From positions 496,001 through 560,000 of the forward strand of contig JAUTDP010000005.1 in assembly GCA_033439795.1 (NCBI GenBank): a stretch of 64,000 nucleotides of DNA, given 5' to 3'. The notes under the pieces were generated by a model. The model saw only the letters and a list, made by a program, of their open reading frames with translations, had not been told where the DNA came from and did no database searches. A program made the position numbers and the translations under genes. The DNA comes from Sordaria brevicollis (lineage: Eukaryota > Ascomycota > Sordariomycetes > Sordariales > Sordariaceae). Shown here piece by piece: positions 1-14,551 of the stretch (its first letter is position 1; every line of letters begins with the position of its first letter).

Positions 1-846
1 CACGGCAAGTGCCCACCAAGCCGGAGTGGAAGGTAGCAACCAAGAAACAACCTCAAGGCAAGGAAGGAGGTACCACAATGAGTGGAAGTGGAAGCAAAGG
101 CACCTTCCTCGCCCCCGGTCTTGGTCGACGGGAGTGACTTTGAAAATTTGTCCCCCTCCCGAGTCTCAAACCCACTCCACCTCGTTCATCTTGCCGGGAA
201 TTTTGGCACAATTTCTCTCCCACTTCGATTCCTTGCAAATTCAGCTCGTGTACGCACAGAACCGGCAGCCTCTATTTTTCTTCTCAAACCGATAATCGCG
301 TCATCACTGTTCTCCCAAACGCTTTCTTTACCCACTACCCATTTGGTTTGCTTTGCAGCATGGAAATTTGTGAGCGGCCTTAACCCGGCCAGCAAGGTAA
401 GTTATCCGAAATATTGCACTTTTGGCCGTGTTACTTACTGACTGCTGAACTGCTTCAGGTCGTGAGTATGTGGAATTATTCGCTCAAGACTCGACAATTG
501 GCGGTCCGGATTAGGCAAGATTCAGGAACACTGTGCCCAGATGTCAGGATAAAGCTCCACGCAACAACAATGCCGTCCCCCAGACAAGCACAACGGTTAC
601 CCGGCAGCCAGGCCCTGTCTCTAGGGCAAAAGAACGGACGGAGGAAGATCATTGACGGAGACCGTCAGTGGGCAGTCCATGCTCTTGGCCCGTTTCGGTA
701 TGGTACGGACAGCAATACGCCCATGCTGTTGGATGCCACCGTTGCGTCTCACAAATGCCAGCCCCTGATGAAACCGTGCAAGCTGTGGCTCTCGCTGTCA
801 TGGAAATGGTGGTGGTGGTGGTGAGCTGCACCCCTGGCTCGCCTTG
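1..846. other. Base-balanced segment left of the Copia insertion, with a possible spliced transcript
   Basis: Before the Copia element arrived this DNA was continuous with 14,751 onward, so it is the far upstream flank of the homeobox gene. A convincing fungal intron signature lies at 397-458: donor GTAAGT, branch-like ACTGAC/GCTGAAC, acceptor TTCAG, 62 bp. Removing it joins two plus-strand open frames (82-396 and 459-824) in phase into about 226 codons ending in a run of Trp codons. However, the first frame has no ATG (a stop lies at 79-81), so a normal protein start is missing. It may be a non-coding or 5' leader exon, the 3' part of a gene starting outside the window, or chance. No family is recognised. 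Confidence 0.3.
397..458 (+). other. Candidate spliceosomal intron
   Basis: Sixty-two bases with GTAAGT at the donor, CTGAC/CTGAAC branch candidates 10-25 bases before the end, and a TTCAG acceptor. An in-frame stop inside (439-441) would be removed by splicing. Length and signals match the introns seen in the homeobox gene at 18-20 kb. No transcript evidence is available. Confidence 0.4.
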
Positions 847-851
847 GCTAC

Positions 852-1045
852 TGTCAGATTGTATAGGGGAATTGATTGATTCTGTGTATCTGTGTGTAAC
901 TGTGGAGAATAGGATTCTGGAGTTCTGGTCGGGGGAGCTGGGGGTATCCTTTATTTGCTAAGACCTTTTAGGTGGCTGGCAGTACTGACCAGCTATATAT
1001 TAATCTATATTATTTTAGCCTAGAATACTACCCTAGAATTTAATA
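852..1045 (-). repeat. Copia LTR (left copy)
   Basis: Direct repeat of 14,552-14,745. The outer 100-110 bp (to about 960) are essentially unmutated, while the inner part has TG and CA turned into TA. Comparing both copies would recover most of the ancestral LTR. Because the element is on the minus strand, this is its 3' LTR. Confidence 0.95.
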
Positions 1046-1405
1046 TACCCCTTTATTCGAAGACCGTTTCGATTACCCTTTTAGGGTCGAGAGTAAAACT
1101 ATTTATATATTTCCTATTCCCTTTAGTTAATCTACCGTTACTTCTTTTATTACAATACTTAAATATTCATTTAAATCCTCTATTTCTAGAGTCTTTTTAT
1201 TATTACCTACTATAACCAAGCGTAATAGCTTTATAAATATCTTTAACAACTTTTTAAACCTCTTATACTCTAATACTCTAAATACCTTTATTAATCTATC
1301 TATAGGCATCTCTTTTATTTTTAAATAGTTAATTTTGAGGGTCTCCTTTTCGATAATCTCCTTTCGAAATTAGTATCAATAAATATTAATATGCCTTATC
1401 TTAAT

Positions 1406-1661
1406 TGTGAGAGCGTGATTCTACGAGAGATAAACTGCAAGACTAGAAGCTACAATTCAAAGTAAAATTAAGTATAAAGAAGGAAAAGAAAGGTTAATAA
1501 ACGAAGGCATCGTAAGCCTGGTATATAAGCTAGGTCCTGCCGTCCTATATCGCCTTCCTAATCCGGATTTATTTTATTAATAAAAGGTTAAGCCTTATTC
1601 TATCCGATATATTATAGGTTTAGTGCCCTATCCCTAGTACCTATCCTGTTATACTATAATA
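1406..1661 (-). repeat. Nested Gypsy LTR (left copy)
   Basis: Begins TGTGAGAGCG and ends CTATAATA, aligning without gaps to 9,492-9,747. Its outer part still has CA and TG dinucleotides while the inner part is mutated. It is the 3' LTR of the minus-strand element and abuts the polypurine tract at about 1,662-1,680. Confidence 0.93.
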
Positions 1662-4600
1662 TTACCCCCCCCTTTGGAAGAAGGTTTAATCCTAGAGCCG
1701 AAAGAAAGAAAAGAATAGAAGGGATGAGTAGTTAATATTAAATACCGTGAAATGCGCGTCCAATTCTAAAAATATTGGACGGAAAAATAAAATTAACGTT
1801 AGAATCCCTTTATTCTATTATTATTATCTATTTATTACCTTCTTAGCCCGATTCCTCTACCGTTTCCTCCTAATATCCTCTTATTATCCTCTTCCCCGTA
1901 CCCTTATAAATATATTTTCTAACCTCGATTATTACTAATTCCGAAAGGGGTATTATAAGGACGTCCGTAGTATAATAATTTGCTATTAATGAGTAATAGC
2001 CGTTACTAATACCGTAGATTATAGAATTTTACGTTCGATTCTTATTTATACCAAATATAATTGCGTTTTTCGATTTCCTTGTGATTATTATTATCTTGCT
2101 AACCTTAAATTAAAATACTATATAAATTATAAGTATAGGCGAGGGTAAAGGGGAAATACGCCGCTATAAATAATGCATTATCTTTCGTTTCCTATTAACG
2201 TTTCGCTATAAAGTTTGAAATATAAGGGATTCGGGTGGGGCGTATAATTAAAACGGGGGAACCTCTTTTTTTATTATTTTTTACGCTATAATCGTTTAAA
2301 TTTTTTACCGTTTAGGGAATTTTCCGCTAATTTATTATCGTCCGTATATTTTTTTACTATAGTATTTTCTTCTATAACTTTAAATTAGTAATATAATTAT
2401 TTAAATAATTTTAATTTATTTTTATTTACCGTATAATATTTTTAAAACTTCCGTATTACATTTTTAAAATTAGAAACTTTATATTATATCGGATTTAAGT
2501 CCTATCCTTTCTAATTAATTTAATATTTTAGGTATTTCCCTATTAATTTATATATAACGATATCTTTAATTTCCTATTCTTTTTCGTTATTAATAATTTT
2601 TCCCGTTGGGTTTTTATTACCTTATTTTAAAAGAAGGTTATTTAAATCCTTATATAATTTATTAGCGTAAAATACTCTAAATCCTCTTTAAATTAATAAT
2701 ATATTAAATTCGTATAAATGTCCTTTTATTATTATAATTTTATATAATATTTTTATTAAGGGGAAATTTAATTTATTACTCGGGCGGTTAATCGACTATA
2801 TTTTCTTAATAATAAAGACCCTATTTCCTATTCCGAAATTTAGGATTTATTAATATCGATTAATTTATATTATCTATTTTACTTATACTTTTTCTATTGC
2901 CTTCCGTACTTTATTTTAAGTATTATATAATTTTTTTACTATTTCCCTAATTTCGTTTCTAGATAGTTTCTCCTTCGTTATTTTATTAATTACTACATTA
3001 ATTTAATTAATTATTAGGAAAAATCTTCGATAATTTAAGGTAATTTCATATAGTAATAATTTATTTAAATTTTCGTAGGGGAGGGTATTTTATACGAAGT
3101 CTATAGCGGGTAGAAGGTTTAATTAATTATTTTAATTATATAAAACGAAGGGCTTTAATCTTTAGTCTAAATATTAGTTTATAATTTTTATTTATCCTAT
3201 TATTTAAGAATATCCCGCTATATTCAATTTTTAGCGAATATTAAATAATCGTAATAATTCTTATATGAATTTTAATATAAATTATAGCCCTCTATTACTA
3301 ATTACTTTTTTAAATAATTTTATTAACCGGTAAGGTCCCTATTAATATAATAACGCCGTTTTAATATTAATTACTATATCCTTATAAGGGGCGTACTATA
3401 ATATTTTAAAATATCGATCGATAATAATTAATACGTTATTATAGCCTTTTTTATCTTTGGGTATATTTTTGAAATTTATTATTAATAACTCTTAAACTTT
3501 ATATTTATTTCCTAATAATTCTATTTTTAATAATCTTAGAATTTTATTTTTAAATACTTTTAAAGATTAGTAAATTTAGTAATTATTTATATAACGATCT
3601 ATATCGGCTATAAATCTTAATTACTAATATCGTATTACTAAAATTATTTTAATTTTATTTTTTTTTAGGTAGGCCGTTAATAAAATATTATAATACTTTT
3701 TAATAACCTTCGTATATAAGTTATCTATATCCAATATAATAAATTTCCCGTCGTAAAGTATTAGATTTTATAATTTAATTAGGCGATTATCTCCCCTTTT
3801 TACCCTAGTCCGGTAAATAGAAATAGAATTATTTACTCGATTAGCTTTTAAGACTTACTCTATTAAAATATTACCATCGATATTATACTTTAATTTTTCG
3901 TTTAGCGGTATTAATAGGGTAAATTCTATTACCTTAGTTAGCCTCTCTCCCTTATTTCTTATATAAACGAATACTTTTCCTTCTTTTTTTAATAATTATA
4001 ATATTCTTTATACTTCTTTCTTTTCTATTATTATTTTAATATCCTTTAACTTCTTTAATAAGGTATCAATGGCTATATTATCTTTCCCTAAATAATAAAT
4101 TATACGGAAATTATACGTTAAGAGTACTTTTAACCAAATAATTTATTTTAAATTTAATAATTTTTTTATTAAAAAGTATTTTAATATTTAATAATCGGTA
4201 ACGATAGTAAATAATTTTTCGGTATTAATTAATTTTAATTTCTATACCTTTATTCCCTTTATTACGGTTAGAAGTTCTTTATTATAAATAGGGTAATTAA
4301 ACTTTACGGGTATTATTATTTCCGAATAAAAGGTTATTAAGTATTAATCCTCTTTACTATTAATAATCCTTTTTTAAGAAAATACTCCTACGTATACCCC
4401 GTTTAAAATATTTATTTCTATTTTAATTTCCTTTCTATATTAATAATAAATTAATATTAGAGCGTTTAATAAAACTTCCTTCAATTATTCGAAAGCTTAT
4501 TAATATTCTTCTATCTATATAAATACTTAGTCTTTTTTAATTAAATTATTTAATAATTGTACTATACGTCCGAAATTTCGTACGAATTTGCAATAGAAGT

Positions 4601-7600
4601 TATAAAAACCTATAAAAATTTAAATACCCTTTAGGTTTTTAGGGACCGCCCACTCTCTAATAACTATTACCTTTTCGGGGTCGATTATAATACCGTTTAT
4701 ATTAATAATAAATTTTAAGAATTTAGTTTTTATTATATAAAATTCGTATTTATTAATATCCGTTTAGAGTCCCGCCTTTCGTAACCGTTTTAAAATTTAT
4801 TTAATATATTAGACGTATTTTTCTTTAATTTTTAAGAAGATTAAAATATCGTTCAAATATACATTATAAAAGTATTAACCCCCTATTAGAATATCGTTAA
4901 TTAGCTTTTAAAAGGACGACGGACTTCCATATAGTCCGAACGGAAATATATTATATTTATATACCTTAAAACTTATCCTAAATATTATTAAATCCTTATA
5001 ACCTAAAATTATACGAATTCGGTAGAATATTTATCTAATATCGATTTTCGTAAAGATTTTAATACTAGAGATACAAGTTAAAGTTTCTTTAATTAAGGGT
5101 AATAGATATTAATTTTTTTAAGTAATAATATTGAACTTTCGGTAATTTATATAAAATTTTAAACTTTTATTAATTTTGGGTATAAATAAGATAAATACTA
5201 CCTAAGGTATTAAATTCGCTTCGATAAAGCCTTTCTACAAATTCTCTATAATATACTTTCGATATTCTTCTAACTCTATAATTATTATTTAATATAGTAG
5301 GTTAATGCCTAAATCCTCCGGTCGCTTACCTTCTTCGAATTCGATTTTGTAATTTATATTTAATTTGTATTTAAGTAGCGTATTGGATTCTACTTTATTA
5401 AAAACCTCTAATTCCTTTATTTTATAATAATTTAACGGAACCTTTATTAATACCGCTATTATATTTTTTAGCGTATTTTTTAATTCTTTTTACCTTTTTT
5501 TTAAAATGTCGATAATATTATCGATTTTATATAAATTAATAATTTCAAGCTACGCTTTATTTTTATAGATATAGTATTCGAAAATCTTTACTAAAATTAC
5601 TACTAAGTTTGCCGGTTTTACTTTAATCTATACTTATTTCCTTTCCAATTTATAAAGACCTTTTATATTTTCTAAGGGGAATAATTTCTTACTTAATTCC
5701 TTTTTCTCTTTCTTTCCCTATTACTATTATTTTTCTTTAACCGGAGGTTCCATTTTATATAATTCTCTTTCTATCTTCTTTATAATTTATTCTTCGAAGG
5801 ATAAAGATAACGAACGATTAAGTTATATTTATAAAATTTTTAAAGGTCGGTATTCATTATTAAAAATTTCCTCCTTAATTTCTATTTTTTTTTTACCCAA
5901 TTTATTTATTTCCGTTACTAATTCCTATATTTTCGATTAAATCGCTTTCCTATCCTTCCTCTTTTTATTCTCTCTAACTATTTTTCGTTTTCTCTCGATT
6001 ATATCCCTTTAAAATTAGTTATCGTTTAGTAATTCGATTAATTTATTTACCGAAATATTATTATCCTCCTTTAAAATTAGGATAATATTTTTTATAAATA
6101 TTAATCTTCTTATTTAATAATCTAGTAATATATTATTTTTCACTAGTTATATCTTTCCTAAAATTATATCCTTCCTTAATTATAATAATACTAATATTTA
6201 CTATTAATTATATTATACTCCCTAAATTTAAATAATTCCCTTTATAGCTTTATTAATTTAATTAGGTTATACTTTTTTAAACCCGGTAATATAATTAGGG
6301 TTAAAATCGTTATACTCTTCTAAGCCCAATTTTTTAAGCTTATTACTAAACCGTTTATTTACTAAAATATATATATTTACTCCAATATCGACGAGCGTAT
6401 TATCGGTAGTAATAAAGAATCTATTATTAATTATAATATATATAATAAGAAATTATTTACCGCTCCCTAAATAATTATTTAAATCGAAATCCGGGTAGGT
6501 CTAACTTAACTAATATACTAGAATTACTTCTTTTCTACTTCTTATATTTCTAACCGATATTTCTCCTAAAGTGGAGATTTTTCCTTAAGCGTTTAATTTT
6601 CCAATTCTTAAAGGGAATTAGATTTATTAATATAATTTCCCTTTTCTCTAGCCAATAATTATTTATCTTAATTAATCGGCTTAAAATCTTATAATAATCC
6701 CTAAATTTAATCGGCAATAATATTCAATTTAATTTCTAACGCGCTAATATTACTAATTTTAGCCTTATCGGGGCAAACTATCGATTAATATCCTACCTTA
6801 TAATAATTAAAATAGCGGTTTTCAATATTTAATTTCTTTATTTCCTCGAATATAAATCGTTAATATTTAAGGGTAATAATACGTTAGGGGGAGGGTTTAT
6901 TATTAGAAATAAATAGTTTTTAATTTTATACCTTATTTTTAGAATATTAAGTATTTTTAGATTTCTACTCCTCTCTCTTTACAATTATATTTAGGGATTA
7001 AAATAAACGGTAATATAACTCGAATATCGTTCTAGGGTTGAAGTATACGATTTTTATAGGGATTTTAAATTCTTGAATTATCTTCCGATAAAAATCTTAT
7101 TTCTAAAGGTTACGGGGTAATCGATAGAATCTAGCGAAATATACGAACTTAATTTTAAAATCGGTAAACAACTCTATAGCTTTCATTTTAAATTATTTAT
7201 AGTCGCTAATAGCTTTCTTATTAGTATTATAATTATAATAATTATTCTAGAATTATTCTAATAATTTATTAATAATTTTAATAATTTCGGGATAATAGGG
7301 ATTTAAATAGGGGAGTATACTATCGGCTACAGTTCCGCTTAACTGCAATATTATTTTACTTATACGGGCGTCTTTATCCTAAAAATAATTTCCGTTTTAT
7401 TTAAATTTATTCTTTATTTAGAAAATTTATATATCGAAAGAAACCTTATCCTAGGATAAATCGTTATTAAATACGGGGATATCGAGGATTTTAATAAACT
7501 TTTTATATCTACGTTTCTAGGGGATTAAAGGTCCAATAAAAATATATTTACGGTTATTTTAATCCCGAATAGGAAGATTCTTCTATTTTAGTAATTAGGT

Positions 7601-9491
7601 TCTTTTAAGGTCGTTATCCTTATTATTATAATTAGAATCGTCTCCGGGTTCGCTAAGGTCTCCTCCGTAGTCCTTAGGATCCCGATTTAAGACGGCGTAC
7701 TATACGGTAGTTTCCCGTTTAATTATTTCGGTTACGGGAGTAATTATTTTAAAGATATTAGGAAATTGCTCACCGCTTCTCTTTCTTATAGGAAGGGCCT
7801 TATTAATTATTTTAATACATTTATTAATTAATTATTTGGTTTCTAACCGCCTTTCCTAAAAATTAGGTATAGTATTAATATAAATTACTATTATAGAGTT
7901 TATTAAAGTCGTTATTACGCGAATTAGGAAACGATTTTAATTATTTAATATTTAGATTTATTTTAATACCTTCGGGTCGGTAGGGGTAATCGTAATTTAA
8001 TTAATATTTTAAAATTTCTTTTTATTTTACTATAAAGTAGTAGCCTCTTTATTAATTCTATTAAATTCGTTAATTAGGTAGTTATTATTTTTAAATAGGT
8101 TATTAACTTTTTTAATAAAATAAGTAATTTAAATATTTAAACGGGCAAGGTCTTCCCGGATTAAATTTATAAACGTAGAAAAATCCTAAGCTATATTCCT
8201 AAAGGTATTGTTAAATATAAATTAGGAATATATTTCGTAGAAAATAATATTTAAATTTATAGTATAAACCTAATAGAAATCCTCTTTATTAATAGAACGA
8301 TATTGGATATTAAGGCTTTTAATATTGAAGGCTTCTAATTCGGTTATTATTCTAGATATAGGATCGAAGAAAAAAATTTTTTTATTTTTTAAATATTATT
8401 TACGGTCTAATTAACGAATATACTAATAAATATCGAAATTAATTTTATTAGGGGTAATTTAATATTAAAGGTTTTTTATATAAGGGTAGATTTTTAAAAA
8501 GTAATTAGCGATAAAATCCTTAAACGTAAATTAATAAATCTAAGGGTTTTAATTATATTATTTATTTATAATAGTTTAATCTATATCGTTTTTAATTAGA
8601 ATCCTTAGCCCCGTAGTAATTTGGTTATAAAATTTCGTCTTTATATTCTTATTCGGAATTTTATAGGGGGAATCGTAATAAAAGTTATATTTTATATCGA
8701 TAACTTTATTAAAATTAAAAATTAAATTATTAATAATTTTAAGAAGCGTTTTTAACGTAGTAAACGCTATGCTAACCGGGGTTTTATTAAATCCTACGAA
8801 TATAGCGAAGGTTTCCTTTAATTTACCTTTATTTATAAAAGGAGTTTTAAAGGGGTTATTACGTAGTAAAGAGGTAGGAACGTTAATATTAATATTAATT
8901 CTCTTTACGGGTAGGATATAAGGTACGGCTTTAATATTCTTATTTAATAATTCCGACGAAAACTTTTAAAATTTATTAACTATTAGTACGGGGGTATTAT
9001 TTTCGTTTAAGTATTGCGATTATCTTTTAGTAAATTCCTTTTTATAATTAATAATTTAGAGGTTATCGAAGGGTAGCCTTAAGGATAAATTTAAATAATA
9101 GGAAGAATATTCGTTAATATTTATATTAGAATTATTTTACAAATATCCTTTAATAGGGCTAGGGTCACCGATAAAATCGCTATTTTCGTTTACTTCGGTA
9201 ATAGAAATAAAACGGAATTATTATTATTAAAAAGGGGAATTTTTAACGTTAAATATCGTAAATTTAGTTTAATTTAAGGCGGAGGCGGGGGGGGGTAGAA
9301 TATTTAATCTAATAATACCCTTCGTATTACAATTATCGTAAAACTTAGCGAACTTTTTCTAAATTAAAGTATTATATTAGGCTAATCGATTTTATTCGAT
9401 ATAGGGAATTAAATGAGAATTAACTATTCGGTGCTAAATTAGGTAGGATATTATAATACTATCCCCAATAAAAGGAAGATATTTAATTTTA
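1662..9491 (-). pseudogene. Nested Gypsy gag-pol remnant
   Basis: Minus-strand polyprotein remnant. Visible blocks: a CCHC zinc knuckle (6,770-6,817) with Cys and His codons turned to Tyr (RYFNYYKVGY); a protease site (6,376-6,415) reading TLVDIGVN where the family has LVDTGA; reverse transcriptase FPFGLYGSPSSF (4,911-4,946) and YLNDILIF (4,836-4,859), the YLDDILIF catalytic box with one Asp changed to Asn; and an integrase zinc-binding stretch near 3,570-3,620 (ADIDRYINNY). About 2.6 kb lies between the zinc knuckle and the 5' LTR, a generous but plausible gag. The remaining 1.7-3.5 kb should hold integrase core and C-terminus but is unreadable by eye. Confidence 0.85.
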
Positions 9492-9747
9492 TATAAGAAC
9501 GTAATTCTACGAAAAATAAATTATAAGATTAGAAGTTACAATTTAAAGTAAAATTAAGTATAAAGAAGGAAAAGAAAGGTTGATAAACGAAGGTATTGTG
9601 AGTTTAGTATATAAGTTAGGTCTTGCCGTCCTATGTCGCCTTCCTAATCCGGATTTATTTTATCGATAAGAGGTTGAGCTTTATTCTATCCGATGTGTTA
9701 TGGGTCTAGTGCCTTGTCCCTGGCACCTATCCTGCTATGCTATAATA
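9492..9747 (-). repeat. Nested Gypsy LTR (right copy)
   Basis: Begins TATAAGAACG (TG changed to TA) and is well preserved from about 9,585 to its outer end, the mirror of the left copy. It is followed by the target duplication TTAAT. It is the 5' LTR of the minus-strand element. Confidence 0.93.
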
Positions 9748-9752
9748 TTAAT

Positions 9753-12700
9753 AATAAAGGTAGGAGTTTCCTTAATAAGTACTTTAATAATTTATTAATT
9801 ATTATACTTTATAGTAGGGATAAGGTCGTTAAATAACTTTATATTTAAAGCCTTAATAAATCAATTAATAAATAGTATTTCTTTAACAACCTTTTTAATA
9901 GCGTAAAGCTTTATTTTTATTATTAACGTCGCGATGGCGGTTTATTTAATAGTACCTTAATAAATGAATTTACCGTATAATTTAATCGTAAATCCTTAAA
10001 AACTTTTACAATCTATTTTATTATTAGTAAACGAAACGTTTAAAATTACTTCGAATCGGTCACTACTTTTATAATATAAATACTAATCTTTAATTATACG
10101 AAGGTAATAAATAACCTTTTTACTAATATTATAATATTCTAAATTAGGATTATAATTAAAACGAACTAATCGATTAATTAAAAAAGCCATATCTAATCGC
10201 GTATTAATAGCGGTATATAATATAAAACCTACGTTAATTTAATAATTTTTAATTTTAATATAATTAATTAATTTATCGAAGGGTAATAATTCTTATTATT
10301 TTATTAGTACTATAGTAAATTTATAAATCGATTTCAATAATTTATTAATCTTTTTAATATAGGTTTCTTAAAATAGCTAGATTTTTCCTACCTTACGGTT
10401 ACGGATAATTTTAATACTTAGGAACCATTGCAACTCTTCACCACTAGTTAATTAATATTTTAACTATAGTAGGTTAATATACTCTTTAACCTAGTCCTCG
10501 TATTCTTTTAAGTAGGCGAAAACGATATTATTAACATAATATAATATAAATATTTTCTCCTTCTTTATAATATATAAATCCTTAGGAATAGCTTTAAATC
10601 TTATACTTTTAAACGTTCCGCTCAACTCCCTTTACTATAATAAGGGGGCTCGTTAAAAGTTATAAAATACTTTTAGTAATTTAAAAACCTTTCCTTCTAC
10701 CCGATATCCTAATAGCATACGTATATAAATTTCTTTATCGATTATAACGTTTATAAAAGCATTTACCGCATTTTATTAAATGAATTTTATATTAAAATAA
10801 ATTATTAATATAACGATAATTCGGAAGGACCTTCCCGCTAGGGTAGAAGTATAGGTATTAGCGCCTATCTTACGTTATTAATCTCTTCGGATTATTAACT
10901 TAGCCTTAACTTTATTTAAAATATTATTTTTATTAAATTTATAAATATATACCTATATATAATTAAGGATCTATTTCCCTTTAATACGAAGAATATTTTA
11001 ATCGATTTCAATTTAAATTTTTATATCCTTATAACTATTAAAGTAAATTCGTTCTACTTTACGAAACTTTTCGTTAAAAGGGTAATTCTCGAAATTATAA
11101 TAGCTCTTTAATACCCCCGGGAGGTTACGGCGGTATAGACTATTTAATCTACCGTATTTGGTTAATAGCCGTTATACCTTTACCTTTATAACCATTTTAA
11201 TAATTATTTCTACTACTAATTATAATAATTTTCCTATTAAAAAGGTACTCTCCTATAACTCTAATTTTTAAAAATATTTATCGATTATTTAATTTAATAT
11301 AACGCCCATATATAAGGCTATTACGTACGAAGGAGGGGTATTTAGCAGCGTTAGGTATAAATTTATAATAAAATCGATAGCTATTTTATCCGGCCTTATA
11401 ATTTCGTAAATATCCCCGGCCTTAATTTCTTAAGCGGTTTCTTATTAGGAATTTAGGGTTTCCTCCTCGAATATCGTATTTAAAAGAAATTCGACTTTAG
11501 CATCTTCTAAGTGGGGATTCGTTAACACCCTTTAATTTAAATTTTACTCATCCATTTTATTTAATTTTTTAACGAATTCTTTAATAATTATTATTTTTAA
11601 AATTACTAAATCCTCTTTAATATTAATCTCATCGGAGGAGAATTTAACGCGTTCGTTAAATATTATATTACGTATTTATATAATTTACTTCGTAACGGGA
11701 TTCTATATATAATATATTAAGGAGGCGCTATATCCGATTAAATAACCGATTTATACTCTAGGGAAATACTTTTAGCGACGTTTTTCTTTCTTTTATACCA
11801 TATTAATTATAGAATATATTTTATACCTATATATTCGAAGGTAATTAATATTTAATCGCTATAATTTTTATTAATTATATTATTGAGCAATATAGGTATA
11901 AAAGCGTTTATATAGGGATTTTTAATTATAGAAGTATCGAAGTGACCAATTTAGTAAGTAAATTATTACGTATATAATTTCTAATTATAAATCGATTGGA
12001 AATTTTAAACTATTCTTTATAATATTATATTATTACTTTATTATACCCTTTAAACATTTTATTTTATTATTTTATTTTTAAATATTAAGAATAAAGGGTT
12101 CGAATAATATACTTTTTATTCCGAATTTAATTAATATTTCTCTTCGGTTAAATTTATTATTATATTCGAAGGTTTTAACTTTAACGTTATATCGATATAC
12201 TAATATATTTATATAATTATATAAAATCGAAATAATATTAATAAATATCCAATTCGAAAAGTAATAATCCTATATATATTTAGATTATCGGTAAATAATA
12301 AATATAAAATATCGGTATTTATTAATACCTTTATCGAATTCGAAGAAATTTATTATAAAGCGTTATCTTAATTTATATTTACAGTCTCGAAAAATTTATT
12401 ATATTTAACGTTATATTTTTACTATAGTATAAATATCGTATTCGATTATCGGTATCCCTTTTAAAGGTACTATAGAAGGGAGATCGTTCGAAGGCTTTTT
12501 GATCGAAATAGAATCTATCGCAATTATATTATCCGCGTCCTTTTTCTTAATTAAAATATTTCGTAATTATACCCTATTAACATTTTATAAATATTCGAAT
12601 ATTTAGAAATTAAAATAACCGAATTAATAGTATTATATTTTAACGGTTTAAATCGATAGTTTCTTCGTATAGGAATTAATTTAATATTATTGCGCTATAA

Positions 12701-14551
12701 ATATTAATTTAATAAATAATATAAATAAATATTTTAGGACCGTTTAATTAAAAATAATATTTAAAGAATAAAAGAATAACCCGTTAATTCTCTTTAAATA
12801 ATTGTTTAAAAATCGATAATCTTAATAAAAACCTTACCTTCGTAATAAGAAAAAAGAAATAAAATTAATAACGAAGCTAAAATAAAACGCAACCTCTTTT
12901 AATTATAATTTTAAATTACCTTTCTTACTTTTAATAACGACGTTAACTTCTTTAAAATTTTAAATTTCAATACGGGAATTATTTACTTATAAATAATTAT
13001 TTAAATCGGTATAACGAAAGTAATAAAAACAAATAATTTTATTAAATATATAAAGAAAACTCCCCGAATTTAAAATAATTAAATTTTTAAAGGGATACTC
13101 TTTTCGCTCATTTCCATTACCGATTTAGAAAGTTACTTTACACTCTTCCCTAAGGAATTACGTAAATTCAAACTTTATTATTTTAATAGCCTTTTCCTTA
13201 ATAGCCTTAATTTTTTTAATTAAATTAATATCCTTTACGATATTAATTTTAACAATTCGCGTAATAGAGGGATATAGCTTAAAAGCTTTAAATTTAACAT
13301 TTAAATTTATATACTAATATTCTTTAAAAGAGTAAAATCCTTTTTCGTATATTTTATATACAGGGAGATCCTTGCCTTTACCTTTCTTATTTTTCGAATT
13401 TTATTTCTTATACGTATTTTCGGAATTATCCGACGCCTATTTTCATTTACTTACATTACTTTTAGGCTTTTTATTTCTACTTTATTAACGAACGTCCTTA
13501 TTATTAGCTTTTTAATAATTATTAACTTTATTATCGTTATTAACGCGATAATAAATTTAATTATCGACTTCGATAATAAACGCCCTACGATTATTTCTAC
13601 CCGTAAAGGTTATAATATTACGGCGACTATTTATACCCTACTTTTTAAAATCCTCGTATACTTTTATATACTTTAAAATATTATTTTCTATTTTATTATT
13701 AAATTTCTACATTATATCGGCGTAATTAGGTCGAATAATTTTAATAATAGTACGGAAATTATTATATTAGGATATAGCGTTTATATATTCTTTAATTCCT
13801 TTAATAATACTATTACTTATAATTATAGCCTAATTTTAAAACTAAATATTAAAATTAATCGGTTCCTTTCGAAGGATTACAATATTATTAATATAAGCTT
13901 TACAAATATTAACGAATTTATTAGTAATATTATATCGGGTTCCTTATTTAAAGAGATTATATTAGGTTTAAATATCCTATTCTTCTTTTATAACCGAACT
14001 TTAAAATCCGTAATTAATTAAAAATTTTATTTAAACTCTTACAACCTTATCCCTAATTTCGAATTTTAATTAATCCTTCTTCTTATTAAAGTAAATAACC
14101 TTAATATTATAATAGAATTAGAAATTATTTAAATCTTTTTCGGTAAGGATCCTATTAATTAGGATATTATTTCGATAACGGTAAGGAATTTCGACGGTCT
14201 TTCTAACCTTATTTATCGTAATATAAAAGAGACCGGCTTTAAAAAGACGTAGCTTTTTATTAATTATTTCAATACGGAATCTAGTAATTAATTTAAAAGG
14301 GAAATTACCGGGTTTAAAGTAAAAAGGCTCGCAGGGTACGTCGATTTCGCTTAAGAATTAGATTTTAATAATATTAAAATTATATTTAATCTATAATATC
14401 TCCTCTTAACGGACCTAATCGTCGTTATCGGTAAAGAAGGGGTTATTATTAATTATTTTATTAATTTGTTTTAAAGAAGATATCGTAATAGTAATAGTAG
14501 TATTATCGTTATTATTAATATTAATAGTAATAGGTATATTAGATTATTAAT
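9753..14551 (-). pseudogene. Copia gag-pol remnant
   Basis: Minus-strand coding remnant of the Copia polyprotein. Reverse transcriptase is recognisable: at 10,821-10,856 the minus strand reads TYTSTLAGRSFR, the Copia block that opens the palm region, followed downstream by a decayed DAVNAF block. At 10,527-10,538 it reads YVNN, the YVDD catalytic box with Asp codons changed to Asn by G-to-A. The order fits Copia: RNase H toward 9.8-10.3 kb, integrase and gag toward 12-14.5 kb, although I could not pin motifs in those parts. Every frame carries many TAA/TAG codons, mostly explained by Gln or Trp codons mutated by RIP. No product is expected. Confidence 0.8.

Larger units (their letters stand above)
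1406..9747 (-). mobile_element. Ty3/Gypsy LTR retrotransposon nested in the Copia element, RIP-degraded
   Basis: Two 256 bp direct repeats (1,406-1,661 and 9,492-9,747) bound 8.3 kb. The flanking 5 bp, TTAAT at 1,401-1,405 and 9,748-9,752, are an exact target duplication inside Copia DNA. The left LTR is followed at once by TTACCCCCCCCTTTGG, a polypurine tract in reverse, which places the element on the minus strand. Minus-strand motifs appear in Gypsy order from high to low coordinates: gag zinc knuckle (6.8 kb), protease (6.4 kb), reverse transcriptase (4.9 kb), integrase zinc-binding region (3.6 kb). All frames are destroyed by RIP. It must be younger than the Copia insertion. Confidence 0.94.

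Noticed and set aside
82..824. A 226-codon spliced protein gene formed by joining 82-396 and 459-824
   Set aside because: The splice signals are good, but the first exon has no ATG and an in-frame stop lies just before it; the product has no recognisable feature. Kept only as a possible transcript with an intron.
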